Shown: in pieces, positions 16,067-25,089 of the stretch
Position numbering within the stretch: position 1 is the first letter of the stretch
Layout of the letters: each line of letters starts with the position of its first letter
Assembly: GCA_036501365.1 (NCBI GenBank)
Contig: DASYAL010000102.1
Location: 133,439 to 197,438, forward strand
Length of the DNA stretch: 64,000 nucleotides
Direction: 5' to 3'
Source of the DNA: CAIKMD01 sp036501365
GTDB lineage: Bacteria; Pseudomonadota; Alphaproteobacteria; ATCC43930; CGMCC-115725
The notes under the pieces: generated by a model
What the model saw: only the letters and a program-made list of their open reading frames with translations
Told to the model about the DNA's origin: nothing
The model's database searches: none
Translations under genes and position numbers: made by a program

Positions 16067-17620
16067 CTAATGCCAGAACGGCTTCAGGCCCGAGACCTCC
16101 TTGCCGGCGGCGCAAGCGGTCGCGATCAGCGCTCGGGCGCGCGCCAGGTCCTTGCCCGAGATCAAGCCCATGGCGAAGGCTTTTTCCGGCTTCTGCTTCG
16201 CACGGCGCCGGGAGCGGACAAAGGCGTCGGCCATCGTCGCGTGAACCTGCATATCGTTGAGCTTGCCCAAGGCGGACTGCATGGCCTGCAATGCTTGGCC
16301 GTGATATTTCAAGCACCGTCTCGCGCCGCCATGGTCGTAGAGGCTGGCGAAGAACTCGTCGGCATAGCGCAGCTTCTTGACCGCGATGCGCAATTTGTGG
16401 CGGTGATGCGGATCGAGCTTGTCGAGATGCTTGACGCGCTTGACGATCTTGCGATCGCGGCGCGCCAGTTCCTCGGCGGCGAAGTCCGCAACGCGGCGCT
16501 CGCGGCGCCCGGCGATCAGCGGCGCGCTCGTTCGCGACCAGCCGCCGCCCGCAATCCACAGCGCCGTGTCGAGCGTCGTGGCGCGATAACGGTCGCTCGC
16601 GATCGCCGCCTTTGCCCGCTCGAGGCTCGCGCGGCGCCGGTGCTTGAGGTCGCTGTCGAGCGCCGCCAGCGCGGCGCCGTCGGCTCGTTCTTGCTGCAGC
16701 GGCTCGACGCCCTCGCGAATAAGGACGTCGAGATCGCGCGCCGGGCCGAGCTCGCCGAGCAGCCATTTGAGATTTTTGCGGATGCGCGCGCTCTCGGCGT
16801 CCGGCAACAGCGTCTTGAAGAAAGCCATCGCCGCGCGGAGCCGCCGCAAGCCGACCCGCATCTGATGCACGCCCTCGCGGTCGCCGGCGGCGATGGCCTC
16901 GCGGTTGCCGGCAAGGTGATGCAGGCAGGAGAGGGCGATGACCTTGAACGCTTCGCCCGCGGTCATGTCGCGATCGAGAACGACGGTGTCATCGAAGACC
17001 GGCGCTGCCGTCTCGCCGGCGCTGAGGGCGTAGCCGCGTTCGGCCTTGGCTTTGGCGCTGTAGCCGACCGACACCGTCTTCGCGATCCGGCGCGCGAGGT
17101 CGATTGCCGGCGCCGGGTCGCCGGCTTTCAATTCGATCTCGATCTCGCTGATCGGCGCGCGGCGGCGGCGCGTTTTCACCTCGCCGCGGTCGATCGCGAG
17201 CTCGATTTCGCTGCCGCGATGCCGCAGCGGCACCGCGACGCGCTGCACGTCGGTCTCGAAGACCGGCCGCAAACGATGGCGCAGCTTCTTCAGCCGGAAG
17301 CGATCGAGCGCGGTGTGTTTTGCGAAAGCGAGGTCCGGCTCCGGTCCGGCGATCTGGCTTTCCCATTCGTGCCGGCCGAACGGGCCGGCAGCGCCCTTGG
17401 GATCGGCTTTGACGGTCTGCAGCCGCCGCGCGCCGACACGGCGGACCCGCAAGGACATGCCTTCATCGCGCAGCGCACAGCCCGGCGTGTCGTAATAAAC
17501 CGAGACGAGATGCTGACGCTTGATCGGGGCGCGCTCCATGCGCCGAAACCAAGCGGCCTTCAGCAGGCGCCGCGCGGCGGCGCCGGTCGCTTCCAGCTTC
17601 AGCTCGACTTCGTTGGCCAT
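16067..17620 (-). CDS. CYTH and CHAD domain protein
   Basis: A 517-residue two-domain protein. The N-terminal CYTH triphosphate-tunnel domain begins with the EVELKLEA metal/phosphate motif and continues with VYYDTPGCALRDEGMSLRVR and charged strands to about residue 200. The C-terminal CHAD domain (about 225-510) is helical and rich in His, Arg and Lys (REGVHQMRVGLRRLRAAMAF, HRHKLRIAVKKLRYADEFF), as expected for binding polyphosphate. CYTH-CHAD proteins such as YgiF hydrolyse inorganic triphosphate, and CHAD domains target polyphosphate granules. The gene is divergent from the TauD-like gene and not obviously part of either catabolic cluster. Confidence 0.9.
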   Translation of the reverse strand: MANEVELKLEATGAAARRLLKAAWFRRMERAPIKRQHLVSVYYDTPGCALRDEGMSLRVRRVGARRLQTVKADPKGAAGPFGRHEWESQIAGPEPDLAFAKHTALDRFRLKKLRHRLRPVFETDVQRVAVPLRHRGSEIELAIDRGEVKTRRRRAPISEIEIELKAGDPAPAIDLARRIAKTVSVGYSAKAKAERGYALSAGETAAPVFDDTVVLDRDMTAGEAFKVIALSCLHHLAGNREAIAAGDREGVHQMRVGLRRLRAAMAFFKTLLPDAESARIRKNLKWLLGELGPARDLDVLIREGVEPLQQERADGAALAALDSDLKHRRRASLERAKAAIASDRYRATTLDTALWIAGGGWSRTSAPLIAGRRERRVADFAAEELARRDRKIVKRVKHLDKLDPHHRHKLRIAVKKLRYADEFFASLYDHGGARRCLKYHGQALQAMQSALGKLNDMQVHATMADAFVRSRRRAKQKPEKAFAMGLISGKDLARARALIATACAAGKEVSGLKPFWH

Positions 17621-17746
17621 GGGGATCCCGACTGTGGTTCCCGTATCAACCCCCGGACACGCGATTATGTTTCCCGGCGATGGACTCGGTTAAATGCCGG
17701 GCGTAACGTTTGCGGCCAAAGCGCGACGCTTGGCGGGAGGAGCCGC

Positions 17747-18796
17747 ATGGCGACGATCATCGAAGGCGCGGCCGATTGGCGCGGTCCGGACATGGCGAAA
17801 TCGACCGCCTGGATCCACGATTGGACCAAGGACGAGGTCGCCGAGATCGAGCGTGCCTTCCTTGGCGCGCGCGCCGCGGGCAGAACGCTCGAGACCTTGA
17901 CGCACGAGGATTTCCCGCTGCCGACCGTCGCGCCGCGCTTCTTGGCGGCGCGCGAGCGGCTGGAGAATGGCGGCGGCCTGCAGCTTTTCCGCGGCTTTCC
18001 CAACGCGCGGTACAGCAAGGACGAGCTGCGGCTCATCTATTGGGGCATGGGCAAGCATCTCGGCACCGCGCGCTCGCAAAGCCGGGTCGGCGATCTCCTC
18101 GGCGATGTGCGCAATTTCGGCGTCGTCACCGAAAGCGCCGGCGGGCGCGGCTATCAGTCGAACCAGCGCTTAAACTTCCACACCGATAGCTGCGACGTCA
18201 CCGGGCTGTTCGTGCTCAACGTTGCCAAGGAGGGCGGCCTCAGCAAGCTCGCGAGCTCGGTCGCGGTGCGGAACGAGATCGCGCGCCGCCGCCCCGATCT
18301 GCTCGAGGTGCTCTACCAGCCCTTCTATTGGAGCTGGAACAAGCAGGAGCCGCCGGGCGAGAAGCCCTATTACCCGCAGCCGATCTTCAGCGAACGCGAC
18401 GGCTATTTCTCCTGCCGCTATATCGACGGCCAGATCAAGAACGCGCAGGCTTTCGCGGGCGTGCCGCACTTCACCCCGGCACAGATCGAGGCGCGGGCGC
18501 TGATCGACGAGCTCGCCAACAGCGAGGCGTTCAATTTCTCGATGATGTTCCAGCCGGGCGATCTGCAGCTCGTCAACAACCACACCTGTTTCCATGCGCG
18601 CACCGCTTTCGAGGACTGGCCGGAGGACGAGCGTCACCGCCATCTCCTGCGCATGTGGCTCGCCATGCCGAATTCGCGGCCGCTCTCGCCGCTGATGGCG
18701 ACGATCTACCAGGACCAGCGCGCCGGCGCGGTGCGCGGCGGCTTCCCCTCGCGCACCGGCCGGCATGTCTTCAACACCTACGTCATGACCGATTAG
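17747..18796 (+). CDS. TauD/TfdA-family Fe(II)/2-oxoglutarate dioxygenase
   Basis: A 349-residue oxygenase. The start has GGGAGGAG immediately upstream; the long open extension further 5' runs antisense through the CHAD gene and is not coding. The metal ligands are visible as FHTDSCDVTG (His about 145, Asp about 147) and the distal His in HTCFHARTAFED (about 282); RHRHLLRMWLAMP supplies the 2-oxoglutarate-binding Arg. The family hydroxylates taurine, chlorophenoxyacetates, trimethyllysine and others. It sits upstream of a Rieske gene and the amidohydrolase array, separated by 183 bases in which nothing else is evident. Its substrate is unknown; oxidative release of a side chain before amidohydrolase action is one possibility. 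Confidence 0.88.
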   Translation: MATIIEGAADWRGPDMAKSTAWIHDWTKDEVAEIERAFLGARAAGRTLETLTHEDFPLPTVAPRFLAARERLENGGGLQLFRGFPNARYSKDELRLIYWGMGKHLGTARSQSRVGDLLGDVRNFGVVTESAGGRGYQSNQRLNFHTDSCDVTGLFVLNVAKEGGLSKLASSVAVRNEIARRRPDLLEVLYQPFYWSWNKQEPPGEKPYYPQPIFSERDGYFSCRYIDGQIKNAQAFAGVPHFTPAQIEARALIDELANSEAFNFSMMFQPGDLQLVNNHTCFHARTAFEDWPEDERHRHLLRMWLAMPNSRPLSPLMATIYQDQRAGAVRGGFPSRTGRHVFNTYVMTD

Positions 18797-18979
18797 CCGT
18801 ACGGCCTCGCGGCGCGGGCGACAATTCCTGAGGGAAATCGCCGCCAAGCCTCGCGAATCGCGCGGCGGAGCCATGCTTAGCCGCGTGCAATCGCCGCACG
18901 AAGCCTATGGGCAAGACTGCCGGAGGCGGGCTAATATCCGGGCAATCCGGCCACCAGTTGAAAAAGGGATGGGAGCGCT

Positions 18980-19345
18980 ATGGCTGAAGTGTTGGTCTGC
19001 AAGAATGGCGATATCGCCGAGGGCGGGGTCCGCGTCATCACCGCGGGGGCGGTGGAGATCGGCGTGATCCGCCAGGGCGGCAAGTATTACGCCTATCGCA
19101 ATCACTGCCCGCATCAGGGCGGGCCGGTCTGCGAAGGCATCCGCATGCCGCAGGTCGTCGATGTGATCGCCGCCGATCGCACCTTCCTCGGCCAGGATTA
19201 CAACCGCAGCGACATGCATATCGTCTGCCCCTGGCATTCCTACGAATTCCATCTCGAGGACGGGGTCAATGTCTGCGACAAGCGGATCCGCTTGCAGAAG
19301 TTCAACGTGGTCGAGAAGGACGGCGCCGTTTATGTCAACGTCTGA
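18980..19345 (+). CDS. Rieske [2Fe-2S] protein with long inter-motif insert, module 1
   Basis: A 121-residue Rieske-fold protein, preceded by GGGAG. The cluster ligands are C-P-H in NHCPHQGGPVCEG (about residue 43) and C-P-W-H in VCPWHSYEF (about 84). About 37 residues separate the two halves, some 20 more than in ordinary Rieske ferredoxins. No transmembrane segment or oxygenase domain is present, so it is a soluble electron carrier or a small subunit. Its 3' end overlaps the start of the next gene by 14 bases. The second Rieske protein of the window (33436) has the same build and the same kind of neighbour. Confidence 0.9.
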   Translation: MAEVLVCKNGDIAEGGVRVITAGAVEIGVIRQGGKYYAYRNHCPHQGGPVCEGIRMPQVVDVIAADRTFLGQDYNRSDMHIVCPWHSYEFHLEDGVNVCDKRIRLQKFNVVEKDGAVYVNV

Positions 19346-19688
19346 CGAGCGCAAGGCCAAGATCGCCGAGCTCGCCAGCGACGTCGCGGCGCTGTTCGCC
19401 ACGGTGATCGAGGAGGACAAGCTCGGCGATGTTCCGGACGATTCGCTGGGACAGCTTTTCGCCAGCGTGGTGCGGCTCTATGCGGCCAAGGCGCAGGTCG
19501 GCAATCCGCCGCGGCCCTTCGCGCGCAACAGCGGCATCACCGCCACCGACGTGATGATCGGCTGCACCGCGATGCTCGAAGGCGTCAACGTGCCGCTCTT
19601 CGATCTCGCCCTCTGGCAATCATGGTCGACGGTCGGCAAGCGCCAGCCGGAAGACGCCGACGCCGAGACCGGCGCCGAGCAACACTGA
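19332..19688 (+). CDS. Uncharacterised small Rieske-associated protein, module 1
   Basis: A 118-residue protein of unknown family. The ATG at 19332 overlaps the end of the Rieske gene in another frame, implying coupled translation. It appears all-helical, with a core SVVRLYAAKAQVG ... ITATDVMIGCTAML ... VPLFDLALW (residues about 45-97) and a polar acidic tail. The same core recurs in the protein at 33057 (AVRVYAAKAEEAG, VTATETVVAACAMI, LNLFDVAMW), which also borders a Rieske gene. No cofactor motif or signal peptide is visible. A role as partner or assembly factor of the Rieske protein is inferred from the repeated pairing only. Confidence 0.75.
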   Translation: MSTSDERKAKIAELASDVAALFATVIEEDKLGDVPDDSLGQLFASVVRLYAAKAQVGNPPRPFARNSGITATDVMIGCTAMLEGVNVPLFDLALWQSWSTVGKRQPEDADAETGAEQH

Positions 19689-19707
19689 GACGGAGTTCCC
19701 GTAGCCG

Positions 19708-20937
19708 ATGGATAGCGTCAGCTTCCGCGATCTCGCAGTCGAAGCCTTCGATACCAAGACGCTGCTGAGCCACGCGCAGCAGCAGGCGCAGCAGCGCCGC
19801 TACGAGGATTTCCTGATCGTCGACGTCGACGCGCATCACTACGAGACCGACAGCTTCGCCGAGATCGTCCAATACATCGAAGACCCGGTGATGCGCGATC
19901 AGGCGCTCTATCAGGGCTTCGGCCGCGCCGGCCTGACCGGGGGTCCGGGCGGCTATCAGAATCTCGTCGGCCGGCTGACGCGCTATCCCGGTGTCCACAA
20001 GGAAAAGACGCCGGCGACCCCGCATCGCGACATCACCCTGACCAAGCGCTGGATGGACGCGATCGGCATCGACATCGCCTGCATGTTTCCGACGCCGATG
20101 CTGCAGCTCGGCACCTGCCCGCGCATCGAGGTCGAGACCGCGCTCGCCCGCGCCTATAACCGCTGGCTCTGCGAGCGCATCCTCGCGCATGAGCCGCGAC
20201 TGCGCTCGACGCTTTATCTGCCGTTCCGCGATCCCGAAGCCTGCTACCAGATGGTCGAGGATTTCGGCGACAAGAAGGGCGTGCTCGGCTTCACCGTGGT
20301 CTCGCCGGGCAAGAAGGCCGTCCACGACAACGCTTTCATGAAGACCTGGCGCGCGATCGAAGAGCGCGGCCTCAACCTCGTCTTCCACGGCGCCTATACC
20401 TGGGGCGGCGACCAGCATGCCGAGCTCTGCAACCGCTTCATCGCGGTGCATGCGCTGGGCTTCACCTGGTTCAACATTCTTCACATGACCAACTGGCTGG
20501 TGAACGGCTTGCCGGAGCGCTTCCCCAAGCTCAAGCCGGTGTGGATCGAATCGGGCCTCGCCTGGATCCCCTTCCTGATGCAGCGCCTCGACAATGAGTG
20601 GATGATGCGCTCGTCGGAAGTGCCGCTCTTGAAGCGCAAGCCTTCGGACTATATGCGCGAGATGTATTATTCGACGCAGCCGATGGAGATGGTGAACAAT
20701 CGCGAGGCCTTGGAGCTCACCTTCAAGATGATCAACGCCGAGACCCAACTCCTCTATTCCTCCGACTACCCGCATTGGGACATGGATCTGCCGTCGACGA
20801 TCTACGATCTGCCGTTCCTCTCGGAGCAGGCCAAGCGCAACATCCTCGGCGGCAATGCCCGCCGCGCTTTCAATCTCGAGCCGGTGATGTCGGAGGCGAA
20901 GATCAAGCGCCTCGCCGAGCGCACCGCGGCGGAGTAG
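19708..20937 (+). CDS. Amidohydrolase 2 family protein, array copy 1
   Basis: A 409-residue metal-dependent hydrolase of the PF04909 (ACMSD-like) group. N-terminal residues 36-47 (DFLIVDVDAHHY) carry the metal-binding D/H cluster; further candidate ligands are in LVFHGAYTWGG (about 225) and SSDYPHWDMDL (about 352, with the catalytic Asp). The family includes decarboxylases of carboxymuconate semialdehydes and resorcylate and lactone hydrolases. It follows the Rieske partner by 19 bases and precedes copy 2 by four bases, so the Rieske pair and copies 1-3 form one operon. The stretch IPFLMQRLDNEWMMRSSEVP is nearly invariant in all five copies. Confidence 0.88.
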   Translation: MDSVSFRDLAVEAFDTKTLLSHAQQQAQQRRYEDFLIVDVDAHHYETDSFAEIVQYIEDPVMRDQALYQGFGRAGLTGGPGGYQNLVGRLTRYPGVHKEKTPATPHRDITLTKRWMDAIGIDIACMFPTPMLQLGTCPRIEVETALARAYNRWLCERILAHEPRLRSTLYLPFRDPEACYQMVEDFGDKKGVLGFTVVSPGKKAVHDNAFMKTWRAIEERGLNLVFHGAYTWGGDQHAELCNRFIAVHALGFTWFNILHMTNWLVNGLPERFPKLKPVWIESGLAWIPFLMQRLDNEWMMRSSEVPLLKRKPSDYMREMYYSTQPMEMVNNREALELTFKMINAETQLLYSSDYPHWDMDLPSTIYDLPFLSEQAKRNILGGNARRAFNLEPVMSEAKIKRLAERTAAE

Positions 20938-20941
20938 GCGC

Positions 20942-22186
20942 ATGGACAGCCTCAGCCTGCGCGATCTGACGGCGGCCTCGGTCGCCGAGATGGATACGAA
21001 GACGCTCCTGGCTCATGCCGAGCAACAGGCGATCCAGCGCCGCTACGAGGATTTCCTCATCGTCGACGTCGACGGGCATCACTACGAGAACATGTCCTAT
21101 GCCGAGATCTTCGATTACATCGAAGACCCGGTGATGCGCGACCAGGTGAAGTATCAGGGCTACGGCCGCGGCGGCATCACCACCGCGAGTTCTGGCGGCG
21201 GCTATCAGAATCTGATGGGCCGCGTTACCCGCAATCCGCGCGAAAGCAAGGAGAAGACGCCGAGCGACGTCCATCGCGACATCACGCTGACCAAGCGCTG
21301 GATGGATGCGATGGGCATCGACGTGGTGCTGCTGTTCCCGACGCCGATGCTGACCCTCGGCCTGACGCCGCGGCCCGAGGTCGAGGTCGCTCTGGCGCGC
21401 GCCTACAATTCCTGGCTCTGCGACCGGGTGCTGATCGCCGAGCCGCGCATCCGCTCGACGCTCTATTTGCCGCTCAACGACGCCGAGGCCACCTACAAGA
21501 TGGTCAAGGACTTCGCCGGGCGCAAAGGCGTCGCCGGCTTCACCGTCGTCTCGCCGCATTACAAGGCGGTCTACGACAACGCCTACATGAAGAGCTGGGC
21601 GCTGATGGAGGAGGCCGGCCTGCCGCTGGTCTTCCACGGCGCCTATGCCTGGGGCGGCGATCAGAGCCTGTCGCTTTGCAACAAGTTCATCGCGGTACAT
21701 GCGCTGGGCTTCGCCTGGTTCAACATCCTGCACATGACCAACTGGCTCGTGAACGGCTTGCCCGAGCGCTTCCCCAAGCTCAAGGTCGCCTGGGTCGAGA
21801 GCGGCCTGGCCTGGGTGCCGTTCCTGATGCAGCGGCTCGATAACGAGTGGATGATGCGCTCGTCGGAAGTGCCGCTCTTGAAGCGGCGGCCGTCGGACTA
21901 CATGCGCGAGATGTTCTATTCGAGTCAGCCGATGGAGATGGTGAACAACCGCGAGGCCTTGGAGCAGACCTTCAAGATGATCAACGCGGAAACCCAGCTC
22001 ATGTATTCCTCGGACTATCCGCATTGGGACATGGATCTGCCCTCGACGATCTACGACCTGCCGTTCCTCGGCGAGAGTGCAAAGCGCAACATCCTCGGCG
22101 GCAATGCCCGCCGCGTGTTCAATCTCGAGCCGGTGATGTCCGAGACCAAGATCAAGCGCCTGGCGGCGAAGAGCGCTGCCGAGTGA
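20942..22186 (+). CDS. Amidohydrolase 2 family protein, array copy 2
   Basis: A 414-residue paralogue, the longest of the five, with a five-residue insertion near the N-terminus (MDSLSLRDLTAASVAEMDTK). Metal-site segments: VDGHHYE, LVFHGAYAWGG, SSDYPHWDMDL. The loop after residue 78 (TTASSGGGYQNLMGRVTRNP) differs from copy 1, as expected if the loops around the active site set specificity. Ribosome-binding purines lie in the end of copy 1, four bases upstream. It is in the same operon and orientation as copies 1 and 3. Confidence 0.88.
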   Translation: MDSLSLRDLTAASVAEMDTKTLLAHAEQQAIQRRYEDFLIVDVDGHHYENMSYAEIFDYIEDPVMRDQVKYQGYGRGGITTASSGGGYQNLMGRVTRNPRESKEKTPSDVHRDITLTKRWMDAMGIDVVLLFPTPMLTLGLTPRPEVEVALARAYNSWLCDRVLIAEPRIRSTLYLPLNDAEATYKMVKDFAGRKGVAGFTVVSPHYKAVYDNAYMKSWALMEEAGLPLVFHGAYAWGGDQSLSLCNKFIAVHALGFAWFNILHMTNWLVNGLPERFPKLKVAWVESGLAWVPFLMQRLDNEWMMRSSEVPLLKRRPSDYMREMFYSSQPMEMVNNREALEQTFKMINAETQLMYSSDYPHWDMDLPSTIYDLPFLGESAKRNILGGNARRVFNLEPVMSETKIKRLAAKSAAE

Positions 22187-22211
22187 GCCCTATTCCTGAA
22201 GGAGGACGCGT

Positions 22212-23450
22212 ATGGATTCGGTGAATTTCCGCGATTTGTCCCTCGCCGAGATCGATACCAAGACCCTGCTCAGCCATGCCGAGCAGCAGGCGATCCAGCG
22301 GCGCTACGAGGATTTCCTGATCGTCGATGTCGACGGTCATCACATGGAAACCCAATCCTATAAAGAGATCGTCGAATACATCGAAGATCCGGTGATGCGC
22401 GCCCAGGCCAAGTATCAAGGCTTCGGCGCCGGCGGCATCACCTCGGCGACCGCGGGCGGCGGCTATCAGAACCTGCTCGGCCGCGTCACCCGCCGCACCG
22501 GCGGCAATCCCAACGAGAAGACGCCGACCGACATCCATCGCGACATCACCTTGACCAAGCGCTGGATGGACGCGATCGGCATCGACCAGGTCTGCCTCTT
22601 TCCGACGCCGATGCTGACCCTCGGCCTGACGCCGCGCGCCGAGGTCGAGAACGCGCTCGCTTATGCCTATAACCGCTGGCTGGTCGAGAACGTGCTGGCG
22701 CATGAGCCGCGCATCACCTCGACGCTGTATCTGCCGCTCAACGATCCCGCGGCCAGCTACAAGATGGTCAAGGATTTCGCCGGCAAGAAGGGCGTGATCG
22801 GCTTCACCATCGTCTCGCCGCGCTACAAGGCGGTTTACGACAACGCCTATATGCGCACCTATGCGGCGATCGAAGAGGCCGGCCTGCCGCTCGTCTTCCA
22901 CGGCGCCTATGCCTGGGGCGGCGATCAGAGCCTCCAGCTCTGCAACCGCTTCATGGCGGTGCATGCGCTCGGCTTCGCCTGGTTCAACATCCTCCACTGC
23001 ACCAACTGGCTGGTGAACGGGATGCCGGAGCGCTTCCCGAAGCTGAAGGTCGCCTGGATCGAATCCGGCCTCGCCTGGATACCGTTCCTGATGCAGCGCC
23101 TCGACAACGAATGGATGATGCGCTCGTCCGAGGTGCCGCTGCTCAAGCGCCGTCCCAGCGATTACATGCGCGAGATGTTCTATTCGAGCCAGCCGATGGA
23201 GATGGTCAACAACCGCGAGGCGTTGGAGCTGACCTTCAAGATGATCAACGCCGAGACGCAGTTGATGTACGCCTCGGACTATCCGCATTGGGACATGGAC
23301 CTGCCCTCGACGATCTACGACCTGCCGTTCCTGTCGGAGGCGGGCAAGCGATCGATCCTCGGCGGCAACGCCAAGCGCTTCTTCAACCTCGAGCCGGTGA
23401 TCTCCGAGGTGAAGGTGAAGCGCCTCGCCGCCCGCGCCGCGGCGGAGTAA
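22212..23450 (+). CDS. Amidohydrolase 2 family protein, array copy 3
   Basis: A 412-residue paralogue with a strong ribosome site (AAGGAGGA) seven bases or so before the ATG. Metal-site segments: VDGHHMETQ, LVFHGAYAWGG, ASDYPHWDMDL. The variable loop near residue 80 reads ATAGGGYQNLLGRVTRRTGG. The C-terminal third is almost identical in sequence to copies 1, 2 and 4. It is followed by a 194-base gap occupied by a composite palindromic repeat, which may end or attenuate transcription before copy 4. Confidence 0.88.
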   Translation: MDSVNFRDLSLAEIDTKTLLSHAEQQAIQRRYEDFLIVDVDGHHMETQSYKEIVEYIEDPVMRAQAKYQGFGAGGITSATAGGGYQNLLGRVTRRTGGNPNEKTPTDIHRDITLTKRWMDAIGIDQVCLFPTPMLTLGLTPRAEVENALAYAYNRWLVENVLAHEPRITSTLYLPLNDPAASYKMVKDFAGKKGVIGFTIVSPRYKAVYDNAYMRTYAAIEEAGLPLVFHGAYAWGGDQSLQLCNRFMAVHALGFAWFNILHCTNWLVNGMPERFPKLKVAWIESGLAWIPFLMQRLDNEWMMRSSEVPLLKRRPSDYMREMFYSSQPMEMVNNREALELTFKMINAETQLMYASDYPHWDMDLPSTIYDLPFLSEAGKRSILGGNAKRFFNLEPVISEVKVKRLAARAAAE

Positions 23451-23458
23451 AAGACTAA

Positions 23459-23624
23459 CCCTCTCCGCCCGCTTGCGGGGGAAGAGGGTGCGAGCGAAGC
23501 GGACAACCCGTTCGATCGCTCTTCGCGATCGAACGGGTTGTCGGTGAGGTGGGTCGTTGAACGACACCTCACCCTCCCACGCTTCGCGTGGGCCCCTCCC
23601 TCTCCCCGCTTCGCGCGGAGAGGG
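23459..23624. repeat. Composite palindromic repeat (four nested/serial hairpins), family with TCTTC loop, copy A
   Basis: Outer arms CCCTCTCCGC (23459-23468) and GCGGAGAGGG (23615-23624) enclose a perfect 18-base stem with the five-base loop TCTTC (arms 23502-23519 and 23525-23542), a nine-base stem GGTGAGGTG/CACCTCACC (23543-23551, 23565-23573) and further short GC dyads. The central hairpin is closely similar, in the opposite orientation, to one at 24991-25015. It fills the gap between amidohydrolase copies 3 and 4. Confidence 0.85.
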
Positions 23625-23644
23625 ATAATTAGGACGCCGCTCTG

Positions 23645-24874
23645 ATGGACTCCCTCAACTTCCGCGATCTCTCGGTCGAGGAATTCGACACCGCGACCTT
23701 CCTCGCCCATGCGAAGGAACAGGCGATCCAGCGCCGCTATGAGGATTTCCTCATCGTCGACGTCGACGCGCATCATTACGAGACCGAAAGCTTCGCCCGC
23801 ATCTGCGACTACATCGAAGACCCGGTGATGCGCGACCAGGCGAAATACCAGGGCTTCGGCGCGCAGGGCCTGACCACGGCCGCGGGCAGCTATCAGAATC
23901 TCGGCGGCCGCGTCACCCGCAACAAGCGCCGCCTCTTGGAGAAGACGCCGGCGACGCCGCATCGCGACGTGACGCTGACCAAGCGCTGGATGGACGCGAT
24001 GGGCGTCGACATCGCCTGCCTGTTCCCGACACCGATGCTCTTCCTCGGCACCACGCCGCGCAAGGACGTCGAGGTCGCGCTCGCCCGCGCCTACAACGCC
24101 TGGCTCTGCGACGAGGTGCTGGCGCCCGAGCCGCGCATCCGCTCGACGCTCTACCTGCCGTTCCAGGATCCCGATGCCTGCTACAAGATGATCGAGGATT
24201 TCGGCGACAAGAAAGGCGTGATCGGCTTCACCGTCGTCTCGCCGCATTACAAGGCGGTCTACGACAACGCGTTCGTCAAGGTGTGGCGCGCCTTGGAAGA
24301 GCGCAACCTGACCCTGGTGTTCCACGGCTCTTATGCCTGGGGCGAGGATCAGAGCCTGTCGCTGTGCAACAAGTTCATCGCCGTGCATTCCTTGGGCTTC
24401 GTCTGGTTCAATATCATCCATCTGACGAACTGGCTGGTGAACGGGATGCCCGAGCGCTTCCCCAAGCTCAAAGTCGCCTGGGTCGAAAGCGGTCTCGCCT
24501 GGATCCCGTTCCTGATGCAGCGCCTCGACAACGAATGGATGATGCGCTCGTCCGAGGTGCCGCTGCTCAAGCGCCGGCCGTCGGACTATATGCGCGAGAT
24601 GTTCTATTCCAGCCAGCCGATGGAGATGGTGGGGAACCGCGAGGCGCTCGAGCTCACCTTCAAGATGATCAACGCCGAGACGCAGCTGATGTACGCCTCG
24701 GACTATCCGCATTGGGACATGGATCTGCCCTCGACGATCTACGATCTGCCGTTCCTGTCGGAGCAGGCCAAGCGCAACATCCTCGGCGGCAATGCGAAGC
24801 GCGTCTTCAATCTCGAGCCGGTGATGTCCGAGGTGAAGACGAAGCGCCTCGCCGCGCGCAACGCCGCGGAATAG
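23645..24874 (+). CDS. Amidohydrolase 2 family protein, array copy 4
   Basis: A 409-residue paralogue. Metal-site segments: VDAHHYETES, LVFHGSYAWGED, ASDYPHWDMDL. It is closest to copy 1 in its N-terminal half (same VDAHHYE and the KTPATPHRD segment near residue 100), although copies 2 and 3 lie between them. The variable loop is LTTAAGSYQNLGGRVTR. The gap before it is filled by a palindromic repeat, and a second repeat cluster follows it, so it may be transcribed less efficiently than copies 1-3. Chemistry inferred from family only. Confidence 0.88.
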   Translation: MDSLNFRDLSVEEFDTATFLAHAKEQAIQRRYEDFLIVDVDAHHYETESFARICDYIEDPVMRDQAKYQGFGAQGLTTAAGSYQNLGGRVTRNKRRLLEKTPATPHRDVTLTKRWMDAMGVDIACLFPTPMLFLGTTPRKDVEVALARAYNAWLCDEVLAPEPRIRSTLYLPFQDPDACYKMIEDFGDKKGVIGFTVVSPHYKAVYDNAFVKVWRALEERNLTLVFHGSYAWGEDQSLSLCNKFIAVHSLGFVWFNIIHLTNWLVNGMPERFPKLKVAWVESGLAWIPFLMQRLDNEWMMRSSEVPLLKRRPSDYMREMFYSSQPMEMVGNREALELTFKMINAETQLMYASDYPHWDMDLPSTIYDLPFLSEQAKRNILGGNAKRVFNLEPVMSEVKTKRLAARNAAE

Positions 24875-24900
24875 GCAAAGCGACCCCTTTGTCTTGCGTC

Positions 24901-25023
24901 ATGGCCGGGCTTGTCCCGGCCATCCACGGGTTTTAGTTTGAAAACGTGGGACGACCCGGCCGACCGCTCTTCGCGGTCGGCCCCTCACGGGTTCAATCGC
25001 CAAGAGCGATTGAACGGGTCGTC
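24901..25023. repeat. Palindromic repeat cluster, copy B of the TCTTC-loop family plus a second hairpin type
   Basis: Three perfect hairpins in series: ATGGCCGGG/CCCGGCCAT (24901-24909, 24915-24923), CCGACCGC/GCGGTCGG with loop TCTTC (24960-24967, 24973-24980) and GTTCAATCGC/GCGATTGAAC (24991-25000, 25006-25015). An outer pair GACGACCCG and CGGGTCGTC encloses the last two. Read on the minus strand, the last hairpin matches the 18-base hairpin at 23502-23542 with a few changes. No protein is encoded here. Confidence 0.8.
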
Positions 25024-25089
25024 CGGCACAAGTCCGGGTATGACGGTCTAATATGCACCGGCATTCGCCGCGTCATCGGGGAGGGAAAG

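Noticed and set aside
14846..18796. A 1316-codon open frame on the plus strand running into the TauD-like gene
   Set aside because: Its first 970 codons are antisense to binding-protein copy 8 and the CHAD gene; composition is the Arg/Asp/Ala-rich pattern of GC-rich antisense frames. Only the part from 17747 is real.
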